A model generated the notes under the pieces. That model had not been told where the DNA came from and searched no databases. It saw only the letters and a list, made by a program, of their open reading frames with translations. From Pilasporangium apinafurcum (Eukaryota; Oomycota; Peronosporomycetes; Pythiales; Pythiaceae), in contig BCKE01000003.1 of the NCBI GenBank assembly GCA_001600495.1, forward strand, positions 722,537 to 786,536: 64,000 nucleotides of DNA, in the 5' to 3' direction. The translations under genes and the position numbers were made by a program. Positions 14,440-25,242 of the stretch are shown in pieces (position 1 is the first letter of the stretch; each line of letters opens with the position of its first letter).

Positions 14440-16067
14440 TTAAAAGGTGACCTGAAGCTCTGGGTATCGTTCCTTAACGGCAGCAGCTGCTTCCTTCGTG
14501 ACACTACATCAATCAAACCCGTTTACAACGCAAGCGAACAAATAAATGTGAGCCATGACACTCAGCACTCAAGGTACAGCAACCATTTCGTCACACATAC
14601 GTGGTGTATCGGAAATCGATTTTCTTGAGCCGCTTGCGTTCCGGTTCCTGTGCTTCCGCCTCACCTGATGCAGCTGCAGCTGATGATGGCTGAGCATCCT
14701 GATCGCTTCCTACTCCCATTTTTGTGTTGATCGCGGCAATGATCGCCTGTTGATAAGTTCACAAACACACCGCTTTCAGATCTAAATGCTGTTAACATAA
14801 TCATAGTTTTTTTTGTCTGAACAAATGCACTCACATCAGCCGAGACGCTTTTCACGCCGCACAAATTCAGCTCTTGAATGTTTCGTGCATCAGACGCGAT
14901 AAATCGCAGCAATTGATCTCTACATCAAAGCACAAAAGGTCACACAGATTCAAAAATAATTTCACGTCGGAACAAATCGGATAACTGCTCGCGGAATCTT
15001 GCAAGATTCAGGAAAAAAGATTGCAAGAACACAATACGTACGTGATGGCGACGTTCCAGTGCAGATAGAGGCGCGACATTCCCTCTCGCTTTTTCAGCAG
15101 CGCAATGATCGCGTCGTCCGAGACGGCGCAATAACCGATGCTCAGGCTGTGAATCTTGCGACACTTGGCCATGATTGTCTTCAATGTTCTATGGAAAAAA
15201 TGGCAAGCTCAATATTCCAGCAAATCAAACTCTCAAGAGCAGCAATGGAACGCACTGGTCTGTGACAGGATGACCAGAGATGTGCACGCGCGTAAACTTT
15301 GAGTGATTTGGATGCTTTTCGAGGAACTTGGTGATGCCGGGCATGGTCATATTGAAATTGCCGCCGATATCAATGCTCTATACTCGAAGACATGCTCAAA
15401 TGAGAGTGTGTAAAATAGCAATACGTAATTATTGATCAGCATACCTGCAGCTTTGGTGCGAGCTTCCGTAAATGCTCGAGCGTCAAATCCGTCAGTTTTC
15501 GGCAATTTTCAATATTCACGTCCTTAATTTCTACAGAATGAGGCAAGTTTAGCATGTGCACAGACCTATCTATACAACGTCGTATTCATATTATATAGAT
15601 TTATTTTACCTGGGCATTTCCTGAGTAGCACTTCAATGGCATCGTCCGTCAGCCGAAAACAACCAGAGAAATTGACCGTATGCAGCTTCGGACAGATCGT
15701 TGACAACTATATCCATATGCACACTGAATAAGCATGCATACACTCAATACATCAACAGGCAACAATAACGCGTCCTTACCCGCTCAATGAATGGCGTGGA
15801 AATCTTAGCGCCAATGATCTCAATGCGAGTCATACTCGAATGGAAAAACGCATCAGGGAGTGTCGTGTCGGTCAACCGCCCACCAGCTAGCAGGGCACGC
15901 AGCACCTCTTGTTTCACGCGGTGTGTGCGCGTCTTATGTGGATGGGCGATGCGTTGCGCACGTGCCATTGTATCGTCATTGATGACATCTCCCACTGAGC
16001 GTACAGACTTGGAAATGTACTTGAGCACGAGCTTCTCTAGCGTCGGCACCTCTCGTCGGAACGCCAT
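14440..16067 (-). CDS. Leucine-rich-repeat (RNI-like) protein
   Basis: Eight exons in transcript order: 16067-15780, 15706-15610, 15530-15445, 15377-15256, 15188-15042, 14919-14835, 14746-14601 and 14503-14440. They encode 344 residues with all phases closing. From about residue 95 the protein is a run of cysteine-containing LRRs of the F-box/GRR1 type, with repeated units such as [14 protein letters not shown] and [13 protein letters not shown]. Each unit is roughly encoded by one exon. The N-terminus ([13 protein letters not shown]) has the flavour of an F-box-like or other short helical region but I cannot confirm an F-box. The C-terminus is an Ala/Ser/Glu-rich linker followed by a basic tail. 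Such proteins are usually substrate-binding subunits of SCF ubiquitin ligases or scaffolds; the role here is inferred. It converges on the HECT gene, with 178 bp between stop codons. The fourth exon uses a weak GTGCGT donor. Confidence 0.85.
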
Positions 16068-16390
16068 ATTGGTCAAGCAATAGTTAGTGCGAACTTTACG
16101 TTCATAAAAAAATCGGACTTTACGCGCCAAAAAGCAAAAACAAAAAAACGAACTTTAGCTGTGCACATCTGATTTGATGATAATCGCACTTTATCCGCTC
16201 GGCATCATCCACCAAACGAACTTTACCCGCTTCCCAGCGCAAACAATGCGTACTTAGTGGCTGCTAACGGTGGATGAGTGTACTCACAGCATTTAAGTTC
16301 GTTTGGGTGGTTTCTTGTGAATCTCGGGAGGATACTGTTGCCTGCGTCTCATTTATCAATCAGCTCCGCTTGCATTGAGCAGCAGCAGCC
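16068..16390. promoter_or_regulatory. Divergent promoter region between the LRR and SPX-transporter genes
   Basis: No coding sequence is seen. The stretch serves two genes transcribed away from each other. TCTCATTTATCAAT at 16347-16360, about 30-45 bp before the transporter ATG, resembles the oomycete initiator (YTCANTYY), with one mismatch in the eighth base. The motif CGAACTTTA or close variants recurs several times between 16085 and 16230 (near 16088, 16150 and 16215), which could be a local repeat of a binding site. Confidence 0.4.
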
Positions 16391-19300
16391 ATGAAATTCG
16401 GGAAACAGCTGGAGATTTCGGCAAATCCCGAGTGGCGCGACCACTACGTGCAGTACAAGCGGCTAAAGCGGCTGATCAAACGCGTAGCATTTGAAGTTGA
16501 AAAAGAACAGCGTCGCACCGAAAAAAAGATTGCACAACAGCAGCTTCAGGAGCAACAGCAAACTTCTGGGACGAGTTTCCTCTCACTTTCGCCGCCGAAA
16601 GAGACGATCGTACCGGTGGTGGACGAAACGCATCCGCTACTGATACGGCAGGAGACGGACGACGTACAGGATGCCAAAGAAGAGTTTTGGAATGTGTTGA
16701 ACGAGAACATTAAAGGTGTCAATGACTTCTTTGTGGGCAAGCTTGTGAATCAGCAAAAAGCGATTAAAGATTTTGAAGAGATGATCAATGACGAAGAAAC
16801 GTCGCATGGTCACGTGCATTCCCGTTCACGCACGTTCTCACAAGGTCAGATAAAGGAAGAGACATATTGCCATGTGGATATTGGTAAGGAATACTTTAAT
16901 GATTATATGGCATTTTTCTGTATGTGTGACAGCAGATCGCGGGTTCTCGGCACTACAAGAGGTATATGATACGCTTGTGGACCTGCGGACGTTCGTGCAG
17001 ATCAATCACTCGGGTTTCCGAAAGATTGTCAAGAAGGTAAGAGGATGAAGAATGGGTGTGTTTGTGACTGCTGTCAGTGATTCACATACACATATTGTGC
17101 ATAAATGTGGCGGCTGTGAATTGTAGTTTGACAAGACGTTGAAAACCAATGAGTCGAAGGATTTCATGAAGCGCTTGTCTCGTGAGAAATTCTACGAATC
17201 AAACGACATTGACAATTTGCTCGACCGTGTTTATGGGCTGACTTCAAAAGACAAACTGGAGGCGGGCAACATGGAACGTCGAGTCAAGCGAATGCAAGGC
17301 GACCAACACTCGCTGCTTCGTAAAGTATGTCGATTTTTTTGTGGCAGTGATACTTTCTAGTGTGTGTAAGCAGGACTGATAACTGTTGCTGCTTGCAGGT
17401 GAAGTTTGTGCCATTTGGCATTTCGACCTTCTTGTTCATCTTCTTGATGCTAGTTCGGATTACTCCGGAAGGTATGTGCGACTTTAGAAGATAGATGATC
17501 ATGCAGATCTGACACACAATGCAAATTGATATTCGTACTGGACATACAGGTCACGATGTTCAGCAGCGGTGTTTGGCCATGTTGGTATTTATCACGAGTC
17601 TGTGGGTGACGGAAGCAGTGCCATACTTTGCCACGGCGCTGCTCGTCCCTCCGATGGTGGTGTTTTTGCAAATTTTGAACGACAAAGCGCATCCAGACAC
17701 ACTGCTTACAGCGAGTACGAACCAGAAGTTATCATCATGAGCCACGTTGATAATGTTACTGAATACTGATGTATTGTTATGTTGTTTTGATCTTATGGAT
17801 GTGTAGAGCAAGCTGCGAAAGAAGTCATGTCGGAGCTCGTGAATCACACCACGATTCTTATTATGGGCGGGTACTGTTCAATAATTTTTTTCCGTGATGG
17901 TTAGCGAGGATTTCCTTGATAAACATTGCCTTGTACATGGTCTTATAGGTATTCCATTTCTGCTGCTTTTGCAAAGTGTCAAATCGAGTTGTATATTGCC
18001 GCATTTTTGCAACGTCGTTTCAAAAAACGGCCAAACCTATTTCTCCTGGCAATTATGCTCATGGGGCTGTTCTTATCAATGTGGATCAGCAACCACACCG
18101 CTCCTGTGCTCTGTGTCTCGGTAAGTTGCTCTTCCAGGCTGAAGCAATCACCTAACAATCAACGCTGTGTTCCTATGTCTAACTCATGGTTTCTCTTGTT
18201 TACGAATAGGTTTTGCTTCCCATCATTCGCGATTTTAAGACTACAAGTGCGTATGTCAAGACATTGCTGATCGGCTTAGCATTTGCATGCAATTTGGGTG
18301 GAATGATGACGCCCATTTCGTCGCTTCAGAACACACTCGCTGTCTCATATTTGGAAAAAGCTGGCTACAACATCTCCTTTGGCCAGTGGATGGCGTTGGC
18401 TGTTCCTTTTTGCACCGTTGCGACTATCCTGGTATGAAAATTATGACATTATGTATATATTATTGATTCATTCTACTGACGTTTTTACTGTGTGTCTGGT
18501 TTGCTTAGTGTTGGCTGTTTTTGCTGTGGGTGTTTGATCCTCAAGATGCAAAGTATATCCCACAGATCGTGTATGATCAGAAGCAAAAGATTAGTAGTCT
18601 GCACGTCACGGTCGTTACGTTAACACTGCTGACCATCTTCATGTGGGCGACTTTCTCCGTCACAAGCAATACCATCGGTGATCTCGGCATCATTTCGCTC
18701 ATGTTTATGGTGCGTGTTGGCCATAAAGTGACTCGTGTCCATATAGATTGCGTGACAAAGTCTAACAAAGCTTTTATTCATGTAATTTATAGTTTATCAT
18801 GTTCGGCACGGGTATGCTCAGTCAGTTCGATTTCAATTCGTTCTCGTGGCATATTCTCTTTCTAATCGGTGGTGGTAACGTATTGGGCGATGTAAGTTGT
18901 GCGTATTTACCAGTAGTAATTGTTTTCAATCTGTAGTTTACTCACTTTGCTTTGCTTGATCTATGCGTTTAGGCGGTGCAACGGTCGGGTCTTCTTGATA
19001 CGCTGAGTCATTCCATTATCCACGCGTTGCCCTCAGGAAGTGTCTGGGTCGTCACGGTCTCACTCTGCACGTTGGTGCTGTGTCTCACCACTTTTGTCTC
19101 GCACACCGTTGCGTCCATCATCCTCCTGCCGATCATCGTCCAAATGAGTGTGCAAATTGGACACCCACACATTCCTGTCATCTGTTGCGCGCTCGCCATC
19201 TCTGCAGGTACGATGGCTTTAATGTCCAACCTCCTTTATATGCTTTAAGGCTAACTGAGTGTGCCTTTGTCAACGGCGTTACAGCGATGGCATTGCCGTT

Positions 19301-19490
19301 TTCATCGTTCCCTAATATCAATTCGCTGCTGGTACTGGATGATCATGGGCAAAATTACCTTCAAGTGCAAGACTTCTTGCGCGTGGGTGTCACGTTTTCA
19401 TTGATCACCTCGGTGCTCATCGTCACGCTTGGGTATACACTGATCATCACTGTGCTTGGGTACACCATCGAGCCATCGACTGTCCTGTAA
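16391..19490 (+). CDS. SPX-domain SLC13-type (Pho87/90/91-like) phosphate transporter
   Basis: Twelve exons: 16391-16883, 16933-17036, 17127-17324, 17399-17471, 17550-17714, 17807-17870, 17949-18120, 18210-18431, 18509-18709, 18793-18891, 18973-19207 and 19285-19490. They give 743 residues with all phases closing. Residues 1 to about 265 form an SPX domain: it begins MKFGKQLE, has the YKRLKRLIK basic cluster that binds inositol pyrophosphates in this family, and ends with the NHSGFRKIVKK helix. The remainder is a multi-pass membrane region of the divalent-anion:sodium symporter (SLC13) fold, with SNHTAPVL and NLGGMMTPISS loops and a C-terminal FPNINSLL segment. Yeast Pho87, Pho90 and Pho91 have the same order and are low-affinity phosphate transporters of plasma membrane or vacuole. 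Phosphate transport is therefore the best inference; the membrane is unknown. The first intron is only 49 bp. Confidence 0.92.
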
Positions 19491-19728
19491 TTTGTAAGCG
19501 ACGGATGAGAACACTGGCGAACATCTGTTGTGTTTGCCTGGGCTGCAACCAACAAAAGCCCCTTTGAAATTGTTCAACCCGATCGGAAATGAAGACTTTT
19601 AGAAACCGAAAGGATATAAACGCGTCGTTCCTGTCCGTCTATTCTTGCATGAAAATCCTCAACAAACCATCATAAATACAGTCACATATTGCTCCATTTT
19701 CTCTGCTATTTATCTCTGTTAATTTTCG

Positions 19729-21990
19729 TTAGAAAGACCGACTATACTTCTTGATCTCATAAAGAATCTCCTGCGTCGTCACAATGTCATTTCCAAACGG
19801 CGGCGGCCGCTGATACTGTTTCTTGACGATCTCCACAAATCGTGTGTAGTAAAGCAACAACTGTGTCAGCACTTGCTTTAGGATTTCCATACCATTTCGG
19901 AAATTTGAAAAGTACTTCATCACGTTCCCATTCATCTTTTCAATGCCGCTCTTCCACGTCGTCGCAAACTCCTTGACAATTTTTTCAATCTGTGCGGTAT
20001 CAGGTTCGCCGCCACCGGTCTTCCCGGCGTTACCATTGCCGGCAGATCCACTGGTTTTGCCCATCGTTATCGCTTCATTCTGCCTTACAAATCGGATAAG
20101 CGTGGCGTACCAAGTCATGAGCTCTTCCTCGACGAATCGTTCGCGCTGTTCAGCAAGCAGTTCTTCAAATTTCGACGATTCATCCGAGATGATGCGCCGT
20201 TCTTGAAAGAGCGAGAGCACAAGGTCGTAGTTGTTGACTAAGAAAACACACCTGTCCTTGGTGTTCTTGTGCTGGTCCGCCAATCTGCCAAGCAACGTCA
20301 GGACTTCTTCACGTAACACCGCCAAATTGTTGAGCACCATGTCACCGGCACCATTTTCATGCATCTGAGCAGTTGAGATGGTATTCACAGGGTCCTCTGA
20401 TGCTGATGATGACGACGGCGTGTGTTGGGTGTAAAGACTCAGACTCAGCACCGACGCAGCAAACTCTGCGTAGCGACGGATGACGTAGTGCGGATGCAGA
20501 TCAATTACGCCGAGTTTCTTGATCTTGGCGTTCTTCACACTTAACAAATTAAGGTCAAAAACCGCCTTGAACCGCGGCCAGAGTAGCAGCGTCACGCGAT
20601 CGAAATACGAATCTAAACACGGAATGCGACGCTTCTCCATCACGAGTCGTTGCGAGTGCGTCAATCGAATCATCAATAGCAAACCAATTGCGTCATAGCA
20701 GGTGAAGAGATAGTTTTCTAGGTTCTCCAAGCACAATGACAGTGTTTTGGCAAACACACGCAGAAACAAATCCCGTGACCGCAACGCATGGTCTGCGGCC
20801 ACCTTCTGCGGCGTGCCATTCGGATATGTGCTGCTTGTTTTGAAAAAATCGATAATGAACAAGTACTCTGATGTGGCTGAGTTCATCAAATGCTGCTGTA
20901 GATTTCGGAAAATGGCTTCATAGACCAGTTTCTGGCTTTCCTGTTGTGCGACGTGCAAGATTAGCGGCGGCGCGGCCGCGGTTTCCAGAATCTTCTCGCG
21001 GTCACCCATGGAAAATGTGTCGTTCTTTTTGCTAAGATTCACACGGGAGCTGAACATGCCTTTGAGCGACTGTTCTTCAACCACGATGAGGTCGTTCCGT
21101 GTAGCCACTTCATCGTGAAACTTCATGAGTCCTGTATGGTACGCTTTAAACACGTTCGTGAGCGTTTTGCTCATCGCTTCTGCATATACTTCGCGGAATT
21201 CTTCCTCCATCTCCGGTGCATTGTCACTTAAGAACCCGATAAGGTACTTCATCGGTAGCAACGTGTTTTGCTGCACCATTTGGACGTTTGTCTTTGGTTT
21301 CTTGATCTCGTTCACTTTGGCAAGCAGAAATTCCCGCACACGCGCAACCGCGCGCGCCTTTAGTTTCTGCAGTTGTGCGTCGACATCTCGAAACGCCGCG
21401 GTCTGTGACGGCATTAGGTCAAATGACGATCCCTCCGGGTCCGGTTCACGCAATGCTGCGTATTTCAACTTCCCATTGAGCGTCACGAGCGCATGCAGAT
21501 ACGCACCGTCAATTTCTGCATCATCAATAGTTTTCACCAGTGATGGTGGCAGTGCAACGTGATCCAAATACAGTTTTAGCGCATCTTCCGTCTCGCGGCG
21601 GTTCTTCAGTTTCACGTTCATGCCGATCGATTCGTCCTGCAAGTGCCGAATTTCATCACTAATGCCCCCAAGATCAGCCTGAAACCCAAGCAGCATTTCC
21701 TGCATCTTCGCGAGAATATTGTCACATTCCTGGACTTGGTCATGGAGCTCGACGATGTCGGACGCCTTCATGACATATTGCGCGACTGAGTCAATCTCGG
21801 CGGCACGCAGGTCCTGGTCGATCTGCTGTGCGTACTGCCGCAGGTCCACACCTTTCGAGAGTGCCTCTTTGATGATACCATCCTGCTGGAACAGCTCCAA
21901 GTAATCATCGAGCTCATCGAAATCGATTTCTTCGAGGTTGACAGCGCTCCCTCCATCACTTCCATGGTTGCTATCTGCATGAGAAGCCAT
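19729..21990 (-). CDS. VPS52: Vps52, GARP/EARP tethering complex subunit
   Basis: A single uninterrupted exon of 753 residues. The N-terminus is acidic and then carries the family-typical region LDDYLELFQQDGIIKEAL, followed by long helices (about 60-130) and the conserved segment KLYLDHVALPPSLV. The middle contains LLLWPRFKAVFDLN and HPHYVIRRYAEF, also typical of Vps52/SAC2. Vps52 is a subunit of the Golgi-associated retrograde protein complex, which tethers endosome-derived vesicles at the trans-Golgi network, and of the related EARP complex on recycling endosomes. Length matches animal and plant homologues. The protein ends in a Tyr/Ser-rich tail. A possible initiator lies about 120 bp upstream. 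Confidence 0.93.
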   Translation of the reverse strand: MASHADSNHGSDGGSAVNLEEIDFDELDDYLELFQQDGIIKEALSKGVDLRQYAQQIDQDLRAAEIDSVAQYVMKASDIVELHDQVQECDNILAKMQEMLLGFQADLGGISDEIRHLQDESIGMNVKLKNRRETEDALKLYLDHVALPPSLVKTIDDAEIDGAYLHALVTLNGKLKYAALREPDPEGSSFDLMPSQTAAFRDVDAQLQKLKARAVARVREFLLAKVNEIKKPKTNVQMVQQNTLLPMKYLIGFLSDNAPEMEEEFREVYAEAMSKTLTNVFKAYHTGLMKFHDEVATRNDLIVVEEQSLKGMFSSRVNLSKKNDTFSMGDREKILETAAAPPLILHVAQQESQKLVYEAIFRNLQQHLMNSATSEYLFIIDFFKTSSTYPNGTPQKVAADHALRSRDLFLRVFAKTLSLCLENLENYLFTCYDAIGLLLMIRLTHSQRLVMEKRRIPCLDSYFDRVTLLLWPRFKAVFDLNLLSVKNAKIKKLGVIDLHPHYVIRRYAEFAASVLSLSLYTQHTPSSSSASEDPVNTISTAQMHENGAGDMVLNNLAVLREEVLTLLGRLADQHKNTKDRCVFLVNNYDLVLSLFQERRIISDESSKFEELLAEQRERFVEEELMTWYATLIRFVRQNEAITMGKTSGSAGNGNAGKTGGGEPDTAQIEKIVKEFATTWKSGIEKMNGNVMKYFSNFRNGMEILKQVLTQLLLYYTRFVEIVKKQYQRPPPFGNDIVTTQEILYEIKKYSRSF

Positions 21991-22106
21991 GTTGGCTCGC
22001 CTGGATATTATTGGGAGCTATGTGGGAATGATGTGAGTTACTTGTCTTACATTCAAGCAACCTTCGACGATTTCTGTAGTAACTCAACCTGCCCTTATTT
22101 AAGGAT

Positions 22107-22114
22107 AAAATGAG
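22107..22114 (-). promoter_or_regulatory. Oomycete-type initiator upstream of VPS52
   Basis: On the minus strand this reads CTCATTTT, inside CCCTCATTTTATCC. It fits the oomycete initiator consensus (YTCANTYY) and lies about 120 bp before the VPS52 ATG. An almost identical string occurs upstream of the small gene at 52645-53010, which supports a functional core-promoter element. Confidence 0.45.
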
Positions 22115-22152
22115 GGAATATTCTCTCAAATATAGCATCTACTGTGTACTTC

Positions 22153-24162
22153 CTATTTAGAAGGCTTATCGTGAATCTGAATGCGCCGTTTGATGAACTC
22201 TTGCAAGTCCTTAGCCGCTCTGTCATGGTGGACAAATGCAAAACACATAAGGACCATCCGTCAACACCATTTTTAATTCATTACATGCATGAAGCAGAGT
22301 ACGTACTTGTAGTAGTTGGTATCGGGTGTGTTGTACGTGGTGCAGTTGTCACACATTTTGTCGAGATCGGCCTTAAACGCAGCTTTCGAGAGGTAGTAGC
22401 CACTTTCAATCCGCTTGGCGATCAGCGTGAGATCCACAGGTTCCTTAATGTAGTCGAGATAGTCCACAACGATGGTCGTATCTACGGGCTCATGGAACGG
22501 CCAGGCGCTCCGGTGATTCTGTACTGCCTTGAGCAATTGCGTGAGTTGCGTGCGAAGGCTTCCTTGGTCTCGTGTCCTAACAGTGCGTAGGAAAAGCACG
22601 TCGATGAGACCACGATTTGTATTACCTTAATGCCTAATTAGCAGCTGCAAAACGTACCCGATACGATTATTTCGAATCATCGCTGGTGACCATCCTGCTT
22701 CCTCTGTACCATTATCAAGGGCAAGAAGAAAAGTGAGTTGGTGGAAGATGATAGTAACTCGGTCATACGGGCATATGGTACGTACTGACGCCAGGAATCA
22801 TGTAGATATCCATAAGTCGTCCTTCTGCAAATTTGGTCAGACCATCGTAAACGATATGCGCTCGAGATCGCTCTTTGATCTTGTCTTGGATGGCCTGTAC
22901 AGATACGTATTAGTAAAACACAAGGTGAGATGTATGCAACAACTCGACAAAATTCAGTTACAATACCCACCTTGCGCTGCTTGTGCACCATCGATGTGAT
23001 CCTTAGATAGTTGATCTGATAATGGATCGTGCATTCCATCAATGTGCCTCCATCGTAATCTTTGATATATCCAAACCAATTGCTTCTTGCCATAGAGACG
23101 ACTTTGGAGAAGCCTTGCTTCTTAAAGTATCCGATCGCGTAGTTATCGGCATACGTGAGGAAATGGGTAATATTTGAATCTTTCACATATTCCTTCAAAT
23201 GATTCATTAGCCGTGTACCGTAACCTTTCACCTGGTCGGAAGCATTGATAGCGCAAAAAGCAATCTCGGCAAAGTGGTTCTGCTCAAATGGGCGATAGCA
23301 AATCCCACCAATCACGTGTTTGCCATTCTTCAAAATGATCATCGACCGATGATTCCTGTCAAACACGAGACGTACGATGTACTCTTTGGGCATTTTGGGC
23401 AATTGACGAGCGAAAATATTTTTCAGCGTCGTCAGTTGAATCATGTGTTCCGGTTTTCCATCGTTTGTGATCACATCGAACTTGAGTGCACCTTCATCTT
23501 CTTCCATCCTGGCCATATCGTCGCGAGAGATCATCATCGCCCCTGCTGCAATGGGAGGAGCTGTCAGTCGAGTACCAGCACACATAATAGTCAGACGAAT
23601 TGCAGAAACCATATATCATTATTGCCAGCATACAAAACATACCAGTCGCATTCTCTGCTTCTGACTCCTGCTGTTCACCTTTGTGTTTCTTACTTGGAGG
23701 TCTATCTCCTTTTGTCTCAAGCGCTTGTTGTTCCAATTTCTGCTTCTTGCTCGAAGACACTTGTACATTTGCAGTGCCATCAGTTGAGTCAGCGTTTCCG
23801 TCTTCCACTGCGTTCTGCTTCACTTTGGCTGTTTCTTTGTCATATCTCCCATTTTCCTCCACCGAGGGAGAAAGTTTCTGTCGTTCTTTTTTCTCTTTTC
23901 CTATTTCTACATTTTGTTCTTCCGTCTTTGGCGATGATGCTTCTTCTTCTTTCGACTCTTCAGTGGGAGAGGCATTGGTGTACACTTCTTCCACCCCAGC
24001 ATCTACATTCCCTCCTTCGCCATTATTAATCGAACTCACGCGCTGTCCAGGTGTACTACTTTCTCTATTATAGCCGTTATCCATCTTTGCTTTTGTTGCC
24101 ACCGCAGGCGCTTCATTAGACGGTGTGCGTTCCTCGGTCGCCATTTCTTCCTGATCCGCCAT
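22153..24162 (-). CDS. GCN5: GCN5-type histone acetyltransferase with bromodomain
   Basis: Six exons in transcript order: 24162-23643, 23545-22971, 22894-22786, 22703-22658, 22576-22307 and 22219-22153. The product is 528 residues. Residues 1-173 (exon 1) are low complexity, rich in Glu, Lys and Ser, with basic KKXK clusters that may serve nuclear import. Exon 2 encodes the GNAT acetyltransferase domain, including the acetyl-CoA-binding loop QVKGYG (about residue 278) and the strand HFAEIAFCAI bearing the expected general-base Glu. Exons 3-4 carry the Gcn5-specific stretch after the fold (FAEGRLMDIYMIPG, EAGWSPAMIR). Exons 5-6 encode a bromodomain (about 425-515, WPFHEPVD and YNTPDTNYYK) that reads acetyl-lysine. 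GCN5 is the catalytic subunit of SAGA/ADA complexes and acetylates histone H3. This is the core GCN5 layout without the PCAF N-terminal homology region. Confidence 0.95.
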
Positions 24163-24222
24163 TTTTACTCAAAAATGGTCAACCTTGGCAACCGCGCCAC
24201 CCAGAAACTGTATTAAAAAGTA

Positions 24223-24276
24223 ACCTTTTATATTAAGTTTTTTATTATTATGTGATAAAGACTAAATATAAAAGGT
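24223..24276. repeat. Perfect 12-bp inverted repeat in the GCN5 / small-gene divergent promoter
   Basis: ACCTTTTATATT at 24223-24234 is mirrored exactly by AATATAAAAGGT at 24265-24276, with a 30-bp AT-rich spacer. It sits 61-114 bp upstream of the GCN5 ATG, between two divergent genes. It may be a paired binding site or an extruding hairpin. Confidence 0.6.
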
Positions 24277-24602
24277 ATTTTTTTATAAAGAGATAACCTT
24301 TGACTATGGGTATAAAGAGCTCATTGTGGTTGAAGAAACACTTGTGATTGGTTGAAATTGTTAGTTTCGCGGGAAAAGAAAAACACTTTTCTTGGGTGGC
24401 TACAGTCACCCACATGTGTGTTTTTGGGTGTCACACACATCTGTTTTCTCCATTTCATCTTGAAGTTGCCTTTTCGTCTGAGAAATTGGGTGCCAATTCA
24501 GTAAAACGAACTGACGACCAAGCGCAAGAGAACACAGAGCAACCAGCGCAACGTACGACAAAGAGAAACGATAGTAGAACCATAAGAGAGAAATCGACAA
24601 AA

Positions 24603-24872
24603 ATGCTGGATGGAGTGTTGCAAAAATTATGGTTTGTTCATAGCGCAACAATGTTTGGTTCGGCGGAGAATGCACCACAAGTAACACAGGAGACAGCCTT
24701 CACGCGTGAAGCACATGTGGAAGGAGAATGGATATTTCTCGCAGAAGAAGTAGACGAAAATGGCAGTAATGGTCGAATGCGCACGTATGCAGATGTTGTC
24801 GCAGGCCGTGGCGTACCGGCGACCAAAAAATGCGAGTTTAAAACAATGAATTTACATTGTGACCGAGACTGA
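24603..24872 (+). CDS. Small protein with a candidate Atg8-interacting (LIR) motif
   Basis: An uninterrupted 89-codon frame from the ATG at 24603. The same frame is open upstream to an ATG at 24348, but those extra 85 residues lack protein-like order, so the shorter start is preferred. The product begins with a hydrophobic helix-like segment (MLDGVLQKLWFV) and has an acidic core, EGEWIFLAEEVDE, around residues 40-52. W43-x-x-L46 flanked by acids fits the LIR motif that binds Atg8/LC3. The arrangement recalls the start of the animal TP53INP/DOR family, but homology is not established. The C-terminal part contains RTYADVVAG and a short basic tail. It is transcribed divergently from GCN5. The whole gene could be a chance frame; moderate confidence rests on its amino-acid composition. 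Confidence 0.45.
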   Translation: MLDGVLQKLWFVHSATMFGSAENAPQVTQETAFTREAHVEGEWIFLAEEVDENGSNGRMRTYADVVAGRGVPATKKCEFKTMNLHCDRD

Positions 24873-25242
24873 AGGAGAATGCGAAACGATGAAGCTGGTT
24901 TTGAGTTTTGCAGCGTTATGGCGAGCCGTCAGTACAGAAAACACATACATGTTAGCGAAGCAAGTTGGTTTAGAACCAAGCAATTAGTAGCATGAGTGTC
25001 AGACAACACTTGATTAAAATTTACAATAATATATTCTTCGGAATGAGCGTGACTGTTCTTGAAAACCACATCCGCACATTTCCATTGCGTGACATGGATA
25101 TGCCTGCACCCAATGCAATTTCCTCAGCATTCGGAGCCACAATATACGATATGTACACTCACATGTGCCCTAGGCCACATCGAAACCAGTAAAATGGCTT
25201 TTCCTACCACTGTTCTATCACTCAGTTGCTCACATACAGGTC
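24873..25242. other. Intergenic region between the small LIR-motif gene and the DP gene (3' ends face each other)
   Basis: No gene is supported. Short frames (for example 24992-25192 and 25059-25376 on the plus strand) partly overlap the reverse of the DP gene and show no family features. Read as two 3' untranslated regions. Confidence 0.5.

Noticed and set aside
19943-21562. Plus-strand open frames opposite VPS52
   Set aside because: Shadow frames rich in Ser, Cys and Phe that mirror the codon pattern of the real gene.
23494-24073. Ser/Phe-rich frames opposite GCN5 exon 1
   Set aside because: Reverse complements of the Glu/Lys-rich N-terminus of GCN5.
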